Part shown: piece by piece, positions 33,692 to 42,755 of the stretch | How the letters are laid out: each line of letters begins with the position of its first letter | How positions within the stretch are numbered: the first letter of the stretch is position 1 | Assembly: GCF_041051975.1 (NCBI RefSeq) | Contig: NZ_CP163435.1 | Span: 1,798,001-1,862,000 of the forward strand | Length of the DNA: 64,000 nucleotides | From: Streptomyces sp. R21 | Lineage (GTDB): Bacteria > Actinomycetota > Actinomycetes > Streptomycetales > Streptomycetaceae | Direction: 5' to 3' | Position numbers and translations under genes: made by a program | Notes under the pieces: model-generated | The model's database searches: none | The model's input: only the letters and a program-made list of their open reading frames with translations | What the model was told of the DNA's origin: nothing

Positions 33692-35028
33692 CATTCGCTT
33701 CTCCTCCGTACGCCGACACCGGCCTCCTCTCCCCGGAGTGGGGACTGTCCGGCGCCGCGCACGAGACCGGCGACCACGCGTATCTGCGGGCGCTGCTCGA
33801 CGCGGAGGCCGCGCTGACCCGGGCCCAGGCCACGCTGGGGCTCGCCCCGGCCGAGGCCGCGGCGGCGGTGGACGAGGCGGCCGTACCGGCGGGCTTCGGC
33901 CTCCGCTCCCTGGCTGCGCGCACGCTCACCGGCGGGAACCCGGTCATTCCCCTGGTCGCCGACCTCACCACGGCGGTCGGTGAGGAGTACGGCCCCTACG
34001 TGCATCGAGGCGCGACCAGCCAGGACATCATGGACACGGCGACGATGCTGGTCGCCGCACGCACCCTGGACCTGATCCTCGCCGACCTCGTCCGCACCGA
34101 GCGGGCGCTGGCCGGGCTGGCCGCCGAACACCGCGACACCCCGATGCCGGGTCGCACGCTCACCCAGCACGCCGTGCCGACGACCTTCGGGCTGAAGGCG
34201 GCCGGGTGGCGCTCGCTGGTCCTGGACGCACGGGATCGCATCACCGGGGTCCGAGGCTCGCTCCCCGCCCAACTCGGCGGCGCTGCCGGGACGTTGGCGG
34301 CCTTCCAGGCGTACGGCACTCAGGACACGCGGGCACTGACGGAGACGTACGCCTCCGAACTCGGCCTCGCCGCACCACTGTTGCCCTGGCACACGCTGCG
34401 CACGCCCGTCGCCGACCTCGCCGGGGCCCTGGCCTTCACCGCCGGGGCGCTCGGCAAGATCGCCGTGGACGTGCTCACCCTCTCCCGCACCGAGATCGCC
34501 GAGGTCGGCGAGGGCAGCGGCGGCGGTTCGTCCGCCATGCCGCACAAGGCGAATCCCGTACGGTCCACCCTGATCGCGGCCGCCGCCCGGCGCGCGCCGC
34601 AGCTCGCCGCCACCCTGTACGGGTCGATGGCGGCGGAGGACGAGCGGCCGGCCGGGGCCTGGCACGCCGAGTGGTCCCCGCTGCGCGACCTCCTGCGGCT
34701 GACCGGCGGCGCGGCGAGCCACGCCGCCGACCTGACCGAGGGGCTGAGCGTGCACCCGGAGGCCATGCGGGAACACCTCGGTCTCACCCACGGATTGATC
34801 GTCTCCGAGCGGCTGTCGGCCGCGCTGGCCCCCGTGCTCGGCCGCGCCCGCGCCAAGGCCCTGCTGACCGACCTCGCCCGGCGGACGTACGCCGAGGGCC
34901 GGACGCTGGCCGAACTCCTCGCCGAGGAACCGGACATGAAGGGCATCGACCTCGACGGGCTCACCGACCCCGCTCATTACACCGGCAGCGCCGGTGACCT
35001 CACCGATCGTGCTCTGGAGCGACGTTGA
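33688..35028 (+). CDS. pcaB: 3-carboxy-cis,cis-muconate cycloisomerase
   Basis: 446 residues of the fumarase/aspartase superfamily. The signature GSSAMPHKANPV lies near residue 288, and GATSQDIMDTATML and TLTQHAVPTTFGLKAAGW are the other conserved active-site regions. It converts 3-carboxymuconate to 4-carboxymuconolactone. GTG at 33688 with GGAG upstream, in a GTGA overlap with pcaG; its own TGA overlaps the TTG of pcaL. Confidence 0.95.
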   Translation: MTFASPPYADTGLLSPEWGLSGAAHETGDHAYLRALLDAEAALTRAQATLGLAPAEAAAAVDEAAVPAGFGLRSLAARTLTGGNPVIPLVADLTTAVGEEYGPYVHRGATSQDIMDTATMLVAARTLDLILADLVRTERALAGLAAEHRDTPMPGRTLTQHAVPTTFGLKAAGWRSLVLDARDRITGVRGSLPAQLGGAAGTLAAFQAYGTQDTRALTETYASELGLAAPLLPWHTLRTPVADLAGALAFTAGALGKIAVDVLTLSRTEIAEVGEGSGGGSSAMPHKANPVRSTLIAAAARRAPQLAATLYGSMAAEDERPAGAWHAEWSPLRDLLRLTGGAASHAADLTEGLSVHPEAMREHLGLTHGLIVSERLSAALAPVLGRARAKALLTDLARRTYAEGRTLAELLAEEPDMKGIDLDGLTDPAHYTGSAGDLTDRALERR

Positions 35029-36152
35029 CCGTGAAACTCCTCAACCACCGTGCCGAGGGACCGACTTCCGCTCCGTCGCTGCTGCTCGGGCCTTCGCTGG
35101 GCACCTCGTACGCCTTGTGGGACAAAGTCGCTCCGGAACTGTCCATCACACACCGGGTGGTCCGCTGGGACCTGCCGGGGCACGGTGGCTCCGCAGCCGA
35201 CCTGATCGGCCCGGGGGCCACCGTCGGTGACCTCGCCGACCTGGTGCTGGCGCTCGCCGACTCCCTCGGCATCGAGCGGTTCGCGTACGCGGGTGTGTCG
35301 CTGGGCGGCGCGGTGGGACTGCACCTGGCGCTGCACCACCCGGAGCGGGTCTCGTCACTGGCGGTGATCTGCTCATCGGCCCACTTCAACGGGTCGAAGC
35401 CGTGGGAGGAGCGGGCCGCGCTGGTGCGGCGCGAGGGCCTGGCGGGACTGGCCGAGAGCGCGAACGCCCGTTGGTTCACACCCGGCTTCACCGTGCCGGA
35501 GCTGGTCGCCGACCAGCGCGACGCGGACCCCGAGGCGTACGCCGCGTGCTGCGACGCGCTGGCCGCGTTCGATCTGCGCGAGCGCCTGCCGGAGATCGCC
35601 GTACGGACCCTGCTGATCGCCGGGCGGCAGGATCCGGCGACGCCGCCTGCGCATCTGCGGGAGATCGCGGACGCGGTGCCGGGTGCCGCCCTCGTCGAGC
35701 TGCCGGGCGCCTCGCACCTCGCCCCTGCCCAGTGCCCCGAGGCCGTGCTCACCGTGTTGCGGACGCACCTCGACGGCGGGGCCAAGCGCGGCATGGAGGT
35801 ACGGCGTGAGGTGCTCGGCGACGCGCACGTGGACCGGGCGCAGGCCCGGCAGACGCCGTTCACCGCGCGCTTCCAGGACTTCATCTCGCGCTATGCCTGG
35901 GGCGAGATCTGGACCGACCCGACCCTCTCGCGCCGCGAGCGCAGCATGATCACGCTGACGGCGCTGGTCGCGCACGGCCACTACGACGAGCTGGCCATGC
36001 ATGTGCGGGCGGCGCGGCGCAACGGTCTCACGCCGGAGGAGATCGGCGCGGTGCTGATGCAGACCGCCGTGTACGTCGGGGTGCCGGCGGCGAACGCGGC
36101 GTTCGCGACGGCCCAGCGGGTGCTGGCCGAGGAGGACGGCAGCGGAGGGTGA
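35025..36152 (+). CDS. pcaL: 3-oxoadipate enol-lactonase / 4-carboxymuconolactone decarboxylase fusion
   Basis: 375 residues, a natural fusion. Residues 1 to about 245 are an alpha/beta-hydrolase (PcaD) with the nucleophile elbow GVSLGG near residue 92, acid region GRQDPATPP and catalytic His in GASHLAPAQCPE. From about 255 follows a carboxymuconolactone decarboxylase domain (PcaC): RRERSMITLTALVAHGHYDELAMHVRAARRNGLTPEEIGAVLMQTAVYVGVPAAN. The fused protein decarboxylates the lactone and opens the resulting enol-lactone to 3-oxoadipate. This fusion is typical of Streptomyces and Rhodococcus. TTG at 35025 (GGAG five bases upstream) overlaps pcaB by four bases. Confidence 0.95.
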   Translation: MTVKLLNHRAEGPTSAPSLLLGPSLGTSYALWDKVAPELSITHRVVRWDLPGHGGSAADLIGPGATVGDLADLVLALADSLGIERFAYAGVSLGGAVGLHLALHHPERVSSLAVICSSAHFNGSKPWEERAALVRREGLAGLAESANARWFTPGFTVPELVADQRDADPEAYAACCDALAAFDLRERLPEIAVRTLLIAGRQDPATPPAHLREIADAVPGAALVELPGASHLAPAQCPEAVLTVLRTHLDGGAKRGMEVRREVLGDAHVDRAQARQTPFTARFQDFISRYAWGEIWTDPTLSRRERSMITLTALVAHGHYDELAMHVRAARRNGLTPEEIGAVLMQTAVYVGVPAANAAFATAQRVLAEEDGSGG

Positions 36153-36216
36153 CCCTGCCGGTGGTAGCTTCAGCAGCACCACGCGAATCGCTCTGCCGTG
36201 TGCCTACGGTGGAGGC

Positions 36217-37017
36217 ATGTCCACCATCCTGATCACCGGTTCCACCTCCGGCCTCGGTCGCCATGTCGCCTTCGAGCTGGTCCGCGCCGGGCACACCGTC
36301 CTCGCGCACGGCCGCGACCCGGGCCGCACCGAGCGGCTTGTCGACGAGCTGCGCGCCGAGGGCGACGCCGAGGGATTCGTCGCCGATCTGGCCTCGCTGG
36401 CGCAGGTGCGCCGGCTGGGCGAGCACGTCGCCGCTGCCCACCCCGACCTGGACGTGCTGGTCAACAACGCCGGCGTGGGAAGCGGGGCACGCGGCGCGGG
36501 CCGCGAGGTGAGCGCCGACGGCCATGAACTGCGCCTGGCGGTGAACTACTTGGCCCCTGTGGCCCTCACCCGCGCCCTGCTGCCCGTCCTGCGCGGGGGC
36601 GCCCCCGCCCGCATCGTCAACGTCGGTTCGGCCGGCCAGGAGCCGCTGGACTTCGACGACCCGGAGCTGACCCGCGGCTACAACGGCGTATCGGCGTACT
36701 GCCGCAGCAAGTTCGCGCTCGCGGCACACACGTTCACGCTCGCCGGGGAGCTGGCGGACAGCGGCGTCTCGGTGAACGTCCTGCACCCGGCCACTTACAT
36801 GGACACGACGATGGTCCGCGAGGCGGGAGTCAGCCCGTGGTCGACCGTCGCCGACGGCGCGGCGGGCGTACTGGCGCTGGCCACAAGGGAGTTGGGCACG
36901 GGCGGGTACTTCGACGGTACGAGCCCGTCGCGGGCGCACCCCGGCACGTACGACCTCGCCGTGCGGGGGCGCCTGGAGGCCGTCACGGACCAACTCCTCG
37001 GGAGCCGAACGAGCTGA
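36217..37017 (+). CDS. Short-chain dehydrogenase/reductase (SDR)
   Basis: 266 residues of classical/extended-to-WW-domain-like SDR type: cofactor motif TGSTSGLG (7-14), HGRDPGR suggesting NADP preference, VNNAG, and the catalytic YxxxK in SAYCRSK near residue 160. Substrate unknown. It follows the pca operon by 64 bp with its own TACGGT element six bases before the ATG, so it may be transcribed separately as a leaderless message; GGAGG is also present but only one base from the ATG. Confidence 0.9.
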   Translation: MSTILITGSTSGLGRHVAFELVRAGHTVLAHGRDPGRTERLVDELRAEGDAEGFVADLASLAQVRRLGEHVAAAHPDLDVLVNNAGVGSGARGAGREVSADGHELRLAVNYLAPVALTRALLPVLRGGAPARIVNVGSAGQEPLDFDDPELTRGYNGVSAYCRSKFALAAHTFTLAGELADSGVSVNVLHPATYMDTTMVREAGVSPWSTVADGAAGVLALATRELGTGGYFDGTSPSRAHPGTYDLAVRGRLEAVTDQLLGSRTS

Positions 37018-37053
37018 AGGAGCTGCAGGAGCCCACGGAGCCGACCTAGCTGA

Positions 37054-37071
37054 AGGAGCCGAACGGCTCCT
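37054..37071. terminator. Hairpin between convergent SDR and LAL genes
   Basis: AGGAGCCG-AA-CGGCTCCT (37054-37071) is an 8-bp perfect stem between genes ending at 37017 and 37093. Confidence 0.65.
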
Positions 37072-37092
37072 GCTGGCTCAAGCGTTGAACGC

Positions 37093-39786
37093 CTACCGAA
37101 GCCCCTGCCCCGTCACCAGCACCTGTTGCGCCTTGACCGCCAGACCGTCGGCCCCGCATGAACGAGCCAGCGCCAGACCCTTGTTGAGGTCGGACACGGA
37201 CCGGGCGGCGATGCCGTACTCGACGCGGGCGGCGGCGTGTTCGTACTGGCACGGGGAGGCCTCCAGGTAGACGACCGCCTGGCGGGCCAGCTGGATCGCC
37301 CGCTGGCCCGTCTCCAGGGCGGCGGCGCAGCGCAGCGCCTCCCCGATGGCCGTGTCGGTGCCGAAACGCTCGGCCTGGCGGCGGGCGTCCTTGGCGAGGG
37401 CGGCGGCGCGGGGCGGGTCCTCCTTGGCGAGTGCCCGGGCGAGGTCGACGGCCCAGGGGGCCATCACCGTGTTGTGGTGGCCGCGGGCGCCCGCCGCCTT
37501 CTCGGCCGCCTCCAGTTCGTTGATGCCTTCCTTCGTGCGGCCGATGGCGAGCAGCAGCCGGCCGCGTACGGAGCGGGTGTCCGGCAGGACGATCGTGGAC
37601 GGGTAGGGCGGGGCGAAGCCGTACCGCTCGGCGATCTCCGCGGCCTCGTCGACATGGCCGCGGGCGAGCAGTGTGTCGACGAGCCCGCAGGTCGCGGACC
37701 AGTACAGCGGCAGCCCGCGGCCGACGCGCTCGGCCAGCCGCAGTGAGTCGCGCAGGATGGCCTCGGCGTCCTTGAGGCGGCCCTGCCTGCGGTACGCGAG
37801 GCCGAGGAACGCGTGTGCGAGGGCGAGGTGGCCGCCGCTCCACCCGGCGGTGGTGTAGGCGCGCAGGGCCTCGCTGAAGAGGCTCTCCGCCCGCTCCAGC
37901 CGGTCGGTGTAGGCGTACGAACTGCCCAGCATCATGAGGAGTTCGATGCCCCACTCGGTGTCGGTCCAGCCGAGGCCGGGGGCGAGGCGGCCGTTGACGA
38001 GGGCGCGGTCGCAGAGTTCCACGACCTCCTCGGCGCTCTCGCCGCGGGTCATCGCGTCGAAGCCGCGCAGTATGAGCAGGGCGCGTTCGGAGTTGTCGCG
38101 GCCGGTGCACGTCCTGACGAGTTCGGCGAGGCTGCGGGAGCGGTCCGGGGAGTGCTCCTCCCCTGCGTGGATGCCCTCCCACATGTAGTGCACGGCCTGC
38201 AACCGCATGCGGGCGGAGCCCGGTGCGAGGCGGGCGGCCTCGGCGTCGACCGTGCGCACGGCCTCGTCCAGCTGATCGTTGTGCAGCAGGGCCTGGGAGA
38301 GGCGGAAGACGGCGTCGACACGGAGGTCGCCTTCGAGGCCCGGCCGGTCGAGGGCGGCGCGCAGGTGGCCGATCGTCGTGGCGGGCGCGGTCAGGAGGGT
38401 TGCGCAGCCCAGTTCGTAGAGCACGCGCGCGTGCACCTCGGGAAGCGGCGGTTCCGCGAGGGCGCGCTCCAGGCAGCGGCGGGCCGCGTCGGGGGCGCCG
38501 ACCGCGAGGTGTTCACGGGCGGCCTCGCGCATCTGCTCGACGAGTTCCGGGTCGTCGTCCGGGTGCACTTCGAGGAGGTGGCGGGCGGCGGCCGCCGCGC
38601 CCCGGCCCGACTCGGTGACCGCCCAGGCGGCCTGGCCGTGCATGGCGGTGCGCAGCGCGTCGGGGATCGAGCGGTAGACGGCGGTGGCGATCAGCGGGTG
38701 CACGAACTCCAGGTCGCCGTCGGCCCCGAGGCCGCCCGCGGACTCGGGGGCGGCGGTGAGGATACGGGCCGCGCCGAGCAGTTCGGCGCAACGGACCGCC
38801 TCGTCGTGTGGCATCCCGGCGAGCTGGGCGGCGAGGTCGAGGGAGATCTCGGTGCCGAGGATGGCGGCCGCCCAGGCGAACCGGGTGGCGTCGATGCCGA
38901 GTCCTTCGAGTCGGGCGACGAGTCCGCGGCCGCGCGCCGAGCGGTTCAGGGCGCGCAGTTCGGCGGCGGACGACTCGGCCGGTTCGAGTTCGCTGTCCTG
39001 GACCTTGGCGAGGAGTTCCACCGTCTCGTACGGGTTGCCGCCGGTGACCGCCCACACCTCGCGGCAGAACGGGGCATCCGCGTGCTCCCCGACCGTGGCG
39101 CGGGTCAGGCCGGCCGCCGCGTCGGGCGTGAGCGCGCTGAGCGTGGCGACCCGGCGGGTCGCGGCGGCGACCGCCTCGAGGTGCCGGGCGCGCTCGCCGG
39201 TGACCTCGCCAGGGCGGCGGGCGACCACGACGAGGACGGGCAGGTCGTCGAGGCGCTCGGCGAACGCGGCGAGCCAGTGCAGGGTCTCCTGGTCGGCCCA
39301 GTGCGCGTCGTCGATGACGAGGACGAGCGGCCACTCGCGCTTGGCGAGCCGCCGTACGGCCGCGACCAGGCCGTCGCACACGCCCTGCGGGTCGGCGGTG
39401 CGCTCGCCCGGGTCCGTGACGCCGAGTGCGGGGCCCGCGATCTCGTACCAGTCGCCCAGGTACTCGCGTGCCTCCTCGGGCAACAGCGAGAGCAGGGCGG
39501 GCTGGAGCAGCTGACGTATGACGTTGAAGGGGACGGACGTGACGGTCTCGCCGCCACGGGCCGACCACACCGTGCAGCCGCCGGCCTCCGCGATCCGGCG
39601 GACCTCCGCGAGGAGCGCGGTCTTGCCGATGCCCGCCTCGCCGCTGAACACGAGCAGACTGCCCGATGTCGTGGCGTCCGCGCGCAGGGCCTCCACCGCC
39701 CGCTCGACACCGGCGAGTTCCGCGTCTCGCTCCCACAACGAGGCCACGGCGGCCGGTGCGGCCGGTCCGGGCCGTGCCTCCGTCAT
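37093..39786 (-). CDS. LAL-type large AAA/TPR regulator-like ATPase lacking the LuxR HTH
   Basis: 897 residues. An N-terminal AAA/NACHT-like ATPase carries Walker A GEAGIGKT (49-56) and Walker B-like LVLVIDDAHWAD; a long helical TPR-like array follows from about 330 to the end. This is the architecture of LuxR-family LAL regulators, but the protein stops at AVKAQQVLVTGQGLR, precisely where the C-terminal LuxR helix-turn-helix normally begins, and only 75 bp remain before the convergent SDR gene. So either the DNA-binding domain has been lost or the protein works through protein contacts. ATG at 39786 with GGGGAGG seven bases upstream. Confidence 0.9.
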   Translation of the reverse strand: MTEARPGPAAPAAVASLWERDAELAGVERAVEALRADATTSGSLLVFSGEAGIGKTALLAEVRRIAEAGGCTVWSARGGETVTSVPFNVIRQLLQPALLSLLPEEAREYLGDWYEIAGPALGVTDPGERTADPQGVCDGLVAAVRRLAKREWPLVLVIDDAHWADQETLHWLAAFAERLDDLPVLVVVARRPGEVTGERARHLEAVAAATRRVATLSALTPDAAAGLTRATVGEHADAPFCREVWAVTGGNPYETVELLAKVQDSELEPAESSAAELRALNRSARGRGLVARLEGLGIDATRFAWAAAILGTEISLDLAAQLAGMPHDEAVRCAELLGAARILTAAPESAGGLGADGDLEFVHPLIATAVYRSIPDALRTAMHGQAAWAVTESGRGAAAAARHLLEVHPDDDPELVEQMREAAREHLAVGAPDAARRCLERALAEPPLPEVHARVLYELGCATLLTAPATTIGHLRAALDRPGLEGDLRVDAVFRLSQALLHNDQLDEAVRTVDAEAARLAPGSARMRLQAVHYMWEGIHAGEEHSPDRSRSLAELVRTCTGRDNSERALLILRGFDAMTRGESAEEVVELCDRALVNGRLAPGLGWTDTEWGIELLMMLGSSYAYTDRLERAESLFSEALRAYTTAGWSGGHLALAHAFLGLAYRRQGRLKDAEAILRDSLRLAERVGRGLPLYWSATCGLVDTLLARGHVDEAAEIAERYGFAPPYPSTIVLPDTRSVRGRLLLAIGRTKEGINELEAAEKAAGARGHHNTVMAPWAVDLARALAKEDPPRAAALAKDARRQAERFGTDTAIGEALRCAAALETGQRAIQLARQAVVYLEASPCQYEHAAARVEYGIAARSVSDLNKGLALARSCGADGLAVKAQQVLVTGQGLR

Positions 39787-40046
39787 CCCGCTACCTCCCC
39801 AGGTCGCCCAAACGACGTACAGACATCGAGCGTAGCGGGACGGAACCCGATGTGGAGGCCGGTCCGGGCACCTGTTGCCGAGATGGGTGACGTGGGGTGT
39901 GCGAGGGCGACGCGGCGACGCGCCCACCAGCCTCCGTGAAGGTGATTGACCGTCAACAGCCGCCGGAATGAAGCTAGCTTTCCGGCATCGCCCCGTCGCG
40001 GACCGACGGGTTCCGCTCCTTCGGCTCGACCCCGGGAGGAACCGAC

Positions 40047-41399
40047 ATGAGCAGCCCCGCACCTGGTCCGGCCCTGCCCGTCACCCGGCCCGGCCGGTCC
40101 CGCAGGGCTCTGGTGGCGGGTTCGGTGGGCAACTTCATCGAGTGGTACGAGTTCGGTGTCTACGGCTACTTCGCGACGGTGATCGCCGCGCGGTTCTTCA
40201 CCCCGGCGGGCGGCAGCGAGGTCGAGGGCCTGGTGAAGACGTACGCGTCCTTCGCGCTCGCCTTCTTCTTCCGGCCGGTCGGCGCCGCGCTGTTCGGGCG
40301 GCTCGCGGACCGGATCGGGCGCCGTCCGGTGCTGATCCTGGTGATCGCCCTGATGACGGGCGCGACGACGCTGATCGGCGCGCTGCCCACGTACGCCGCG
40401 GTGGGTGCCCTCGCGCCCTGGCTGCTCACCTTCCTCCGGATGGTCCAAGGCCTGTCCGCGGGCGGGGAGTTCGGGGGCGCGGTCTCGGTGATGACGGAGT
40501 TCGCACCGCCGGGGAGGCGCGGGCTGTACGGGTCGTGGCAGTCGTTCACGGTGGCGCTGGGGCTGCTGGGCGGCGCGGGGGTCGCGGCGCTGCTGGCCAC
40601 CGTGCTCAGTGCGGGGCAGCTGGGCGACTGGGGCTGGCGGCTGCCGTTCCTGCTGACGCTGCCGCTGGGGCTGGGGGCGCTGTGGCTGCGGCTCCGGCTG
40701 GACGAGACGCCGGCCTTCGAGGCGGAGGTCTCCGCGGAGGCGGCACTCGAGGGAGCGTCCTTCGACGGGGCCAAGAGCCCTCCCGCGCGCGAGGTCGCCC
40801 GGGCCGTCGCGCTCGGGGCCGGGCGCGTCATGGGCTGGGCGGCGGCCGGTTACACCTTCCTCGTCGTGCTGCCGTCGTATCTGCAGAGGACGCTGAACGC
40901 GAGCTTCCAACAGGCGTTGACCGCCACAGTGCTGGCCAACCTGGGTTTCGCGGTCACGATCATCCCGGCGGGGCTGCTCAGCGACCGGGTCGGGCGGCGG
41001 GCGGTGATGCTGCCGGGGGCGCTGCTGGTGGTGGCCCTCGCGATCCCGCTGCTCAACCTTCTTCAGGACACGGGCGTTTCGCATGGTGTGAAGGGTGCTG
41101 CGGTGTTCGGCGCGGGAGCCGTCGTGGGGCTGATGGCGGGGCCGGGTCCCGCGATGCTCGCGGAGATGTTCCCGACCAGCGTGCGCTGCACGGGCCTGGG
41201 ACTCGCCTACGCCCTGTCCAACGCCGTGTTCTCGGGCTGCGCCGGGCTCATCATCACGGAGACCGTGAAGCGGACGGGGAACGTGGACATCCCCGCGTAC
41301 TACGCGGCGACGGCGTGCGCGCTGAGCGCGCTCGCTCTCTCCGTGGCTCCGGTGCGCCAAGTGGCGGGCGGGGACGCAGAGTTGAAGGAATGCGCGTGA
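40047..41399 (+). CDS. MHS-family MFS transporter
   Basis: 450 residues, about 12 membrane spans. NFIEWYEFGVYGYFATVIAARFF at the start, the loop motif GRLADRIGRRPVL between spans 2 and 3, and its repeat LSDRVGRRAVM in the second half identify the metabolite:H+ symporter family (alpha-ketoglutarate, citrate, proline/betaine, shikimate or aromatic acid uptake). ATG at 40047 with GGGAGG upstream. It lies 87 bp before anmK on the same strand. The 260-bp upstream gap holds a TTGAC-C-GTCAA inverted repeat (39946-39956) and the palindrome AAGCTAGCTT (39971-39980), both possible operator sites. Substrate not determinable. Confidence 0.92.
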   Translation: MSSPAPGPALPVTRPGRSRRALVAGSVGNFIEWYEFGVYGYFATVIAARFFTPAGGSEVEGLVKTYASFALAFFFRPVGAALFGRLADRIGRRPVLILVIALMTGATTLIGALPTYAAVGALAPWLLTFLRMVQGLSAGGEFGGAVSVMTEFAPPGRRGLYGSWQSFTVALGLLGGAGVAALLATVLSAGQLGDWGWRLPFLLTLPLGLGALWLRLRLDETPAFEAEVSAEAALEGASFDGAKSPPAREVARAVALGAGRVMGWAAAGYTFLVVLPSYLQRTLNASFQQALTATVLANLGFAVTIIPAGLLSDRVGRRAVMLPGALLVVALAIPLLNLLQDTGVSHGVKGAAVFGAGAVVGLMAGPGPAMLAEMFPTSVRCTGLGLAYALSNAVFSGCAGLIITETVKRTGNVDIPAYYAATACALSALALSVAPVRQVAGGDAELKECA

Positions 41400-41486
41400 C
41401 TGTCCGGCGCCCGGCACTCCAAGCCGGTGACGGCGACGGGCCCGGTGAGCGCGCATATCTCCCGGCAGGAAAGGCAAGTTGACCCC

Positions 41487-42641
41487 ATGCGCGTGATCGG
41501 CCTGATGTCCGGAACGTCGTACGACGCCATCGACGCGGCGGCCGCCGACCTCGTCCTCGACGGGGACACCCTGGCACTGCGGCCGCTCGGGCTCGTCAGC
41601 GAGGCGTACGACGGTGATCTGCGCGACGCGCTCGCGGCGGCGTTGCCACCGGCGTCCACCACGCTCGCCGAGGTGTGCCGCCTGGACACTCTGATCGGGC
41701 GGGCCTTCGCCGCGACCGCCGTCCGGGCAAACCGTGAACTGTGCGACGGGGACGCCGAGTTGATCGCCTCGCACGGGCAGACCGTCTACCACTGGGTCGA
41801 GGACTCCCGGGTGCGCGGCACGCTGCAGATCGGGCAGCCCGCGTGGATCGCCGAGGCGACCGGGCTGCCCGTGGTCGCCGACTTCCGCCCGCGTGACATC
41901 GCCGCCGGCGGGCAGGGCGCGCCGCTGGTCAGCCTGGTCGACCTGCTGTGGCTGCGCGGGCGGCCGGGAACTCCCGTCGCGCTGAACCTCGGCGGGATCG
42001 CCAACCTGACCGCGCCGGACGGCACCGCCTTCGACACCGGGCCCGGGTGCGCGCTCATCGACGCGGCGGCCCAGGGGTTCAGTGGCGGACGCCTGTCGTA
42101 CGACGTCGACGGCGCCCTGGCCGCCCGGGGCCGGGTCCATCCGCTGCTGCTGGACCGGCTGCTCGACGAGCCGTACTACGCGCGCCCCGCGCCCAAGACG
42201 ACGGGCAAGGAACTGTTCCACCTCGGTCATCTGCACGAGGCGCTGGCCGGGGTCGGCACGCTGCCCGCCGAGGACGTGATCGCGACGCTCACCGCGCTCA
42301 CCGCCCGGACGGTCGCCGACGCCGTACGCGGGGCGGGCGCCACGGAGGTGGTCGCCTCCGGCGGCGGCACCCGCAACCCCGTCCTGATGGGGATGCTGGC
42401 CGCCGAGTTGCCGGGCGTGGCGTTGCGCGACTCCGGCGAGCTCGGTCTGCCGTCGGCCGCGAAGGAGGCCTACGCCTTCGCCGTCCTCGGTTTCCTCACG
42501 CTGCACGGGCTCGCGGGCACCGCACCGGCGAGCACCGGAGCCCGGCATCCGAGCGTGCTCGGCTCCCTGACTCCGGGGCGGGACGGGTTTCGGCTGCCGC
42601 CGCCCGCGCCGAAACCGCCGGCGCGCCTGGTGCTGGAGTGA
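41487..42641 (+). CDS. anmK: Anhydro-N-acetylmuramic acid kinase
   Basis: 384 residues of the ASKHA kinase fold: RVIGLMSGTSYDAIDAAAADL (phosphate 1), ASHGQTVYHWV, VVADFRPRDIAAGGQGAPLV, ALNLGGIANLT and VASGGGTRNPVLMGML (adenosine). It cleaves the 1,6-anhydro ring and phosphorylates 1,6-anhydroMurNAc from peptidoglycan turnover. ATG at 41487; AAAGG lies rather far (12 bases). Association with the preceding transporter could mean uptake of a cell-wall or related metabolite, but this is speculation. Confidence 0.95.
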   Translation: MRVIGLMSGTSYDAIDAAAADLVLDGDTLALRPLGLVSEAYDGDLRDALAAALPPASTTLAEVCRLDTLIGRAFAATAVRANRELCDGDAELIASHGQTVYHWVEDSRVRGTLQIGQPAWIAEATGLPVVADFRPRDIAAGGQGAPLVSLVDLLWLRGRPGTPVALNLGGIANLTAPDGTAFDTGPGCALIDAAAQGFSGGRLSYDVDGALAARGRVHPLLLDRLLDEPYYARPAPKTTGKELFHLGHLHEALAGVGTLPAEDVIATLTALTARTVADAVRGAGATEVVASGGGTRNPVLMGMLAAELPGVALRDSGELGLPSAAKEAYAFAVLGFLTLHGLAGTAPASTGARHPSVLGSLTPGRDGFRLPPPAPKPPARLVLE

Positions 42642-42742
42642 CCACCCGTCAGGCCCGGCCAAGCCTCTGCGGCGAGGCGGCCGTGGGAGATCTCCCCGGT
42701 CTCCTCCCCAAGCCCTCTCATCCGTCTTTCACCCACACCTCA

Positions 42743-42748
42743 TACGGT
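42743..42748 (+). promoter_or_regulatory. -10 element of a leaderless DUF2510 gene
   Basis: TACGGT, seven bases, then ATG at 42756, fits the TANNNT-N7-start pattern of leaderless actinobacterial genes; no Shine-Dalgarno is present. No -35 match is visible. Confidence 0.45.
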
Positions 42749-42755
42749 GGGCACC

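Noticed and set aside
39787..40062. N-terminal extension of the LAL-type protein
   Set aside because: GGGGAGG seven bases before ATG 39786 and the family's usual start favour the shorter form.
39783..42662. 959-codon minus-strand frame opposite the transporter and anmK genes
   Set aside because: Low-complexity Arg/Gln/His-rich translation, overlaps two convincing genes on the other strand and has no start signal.
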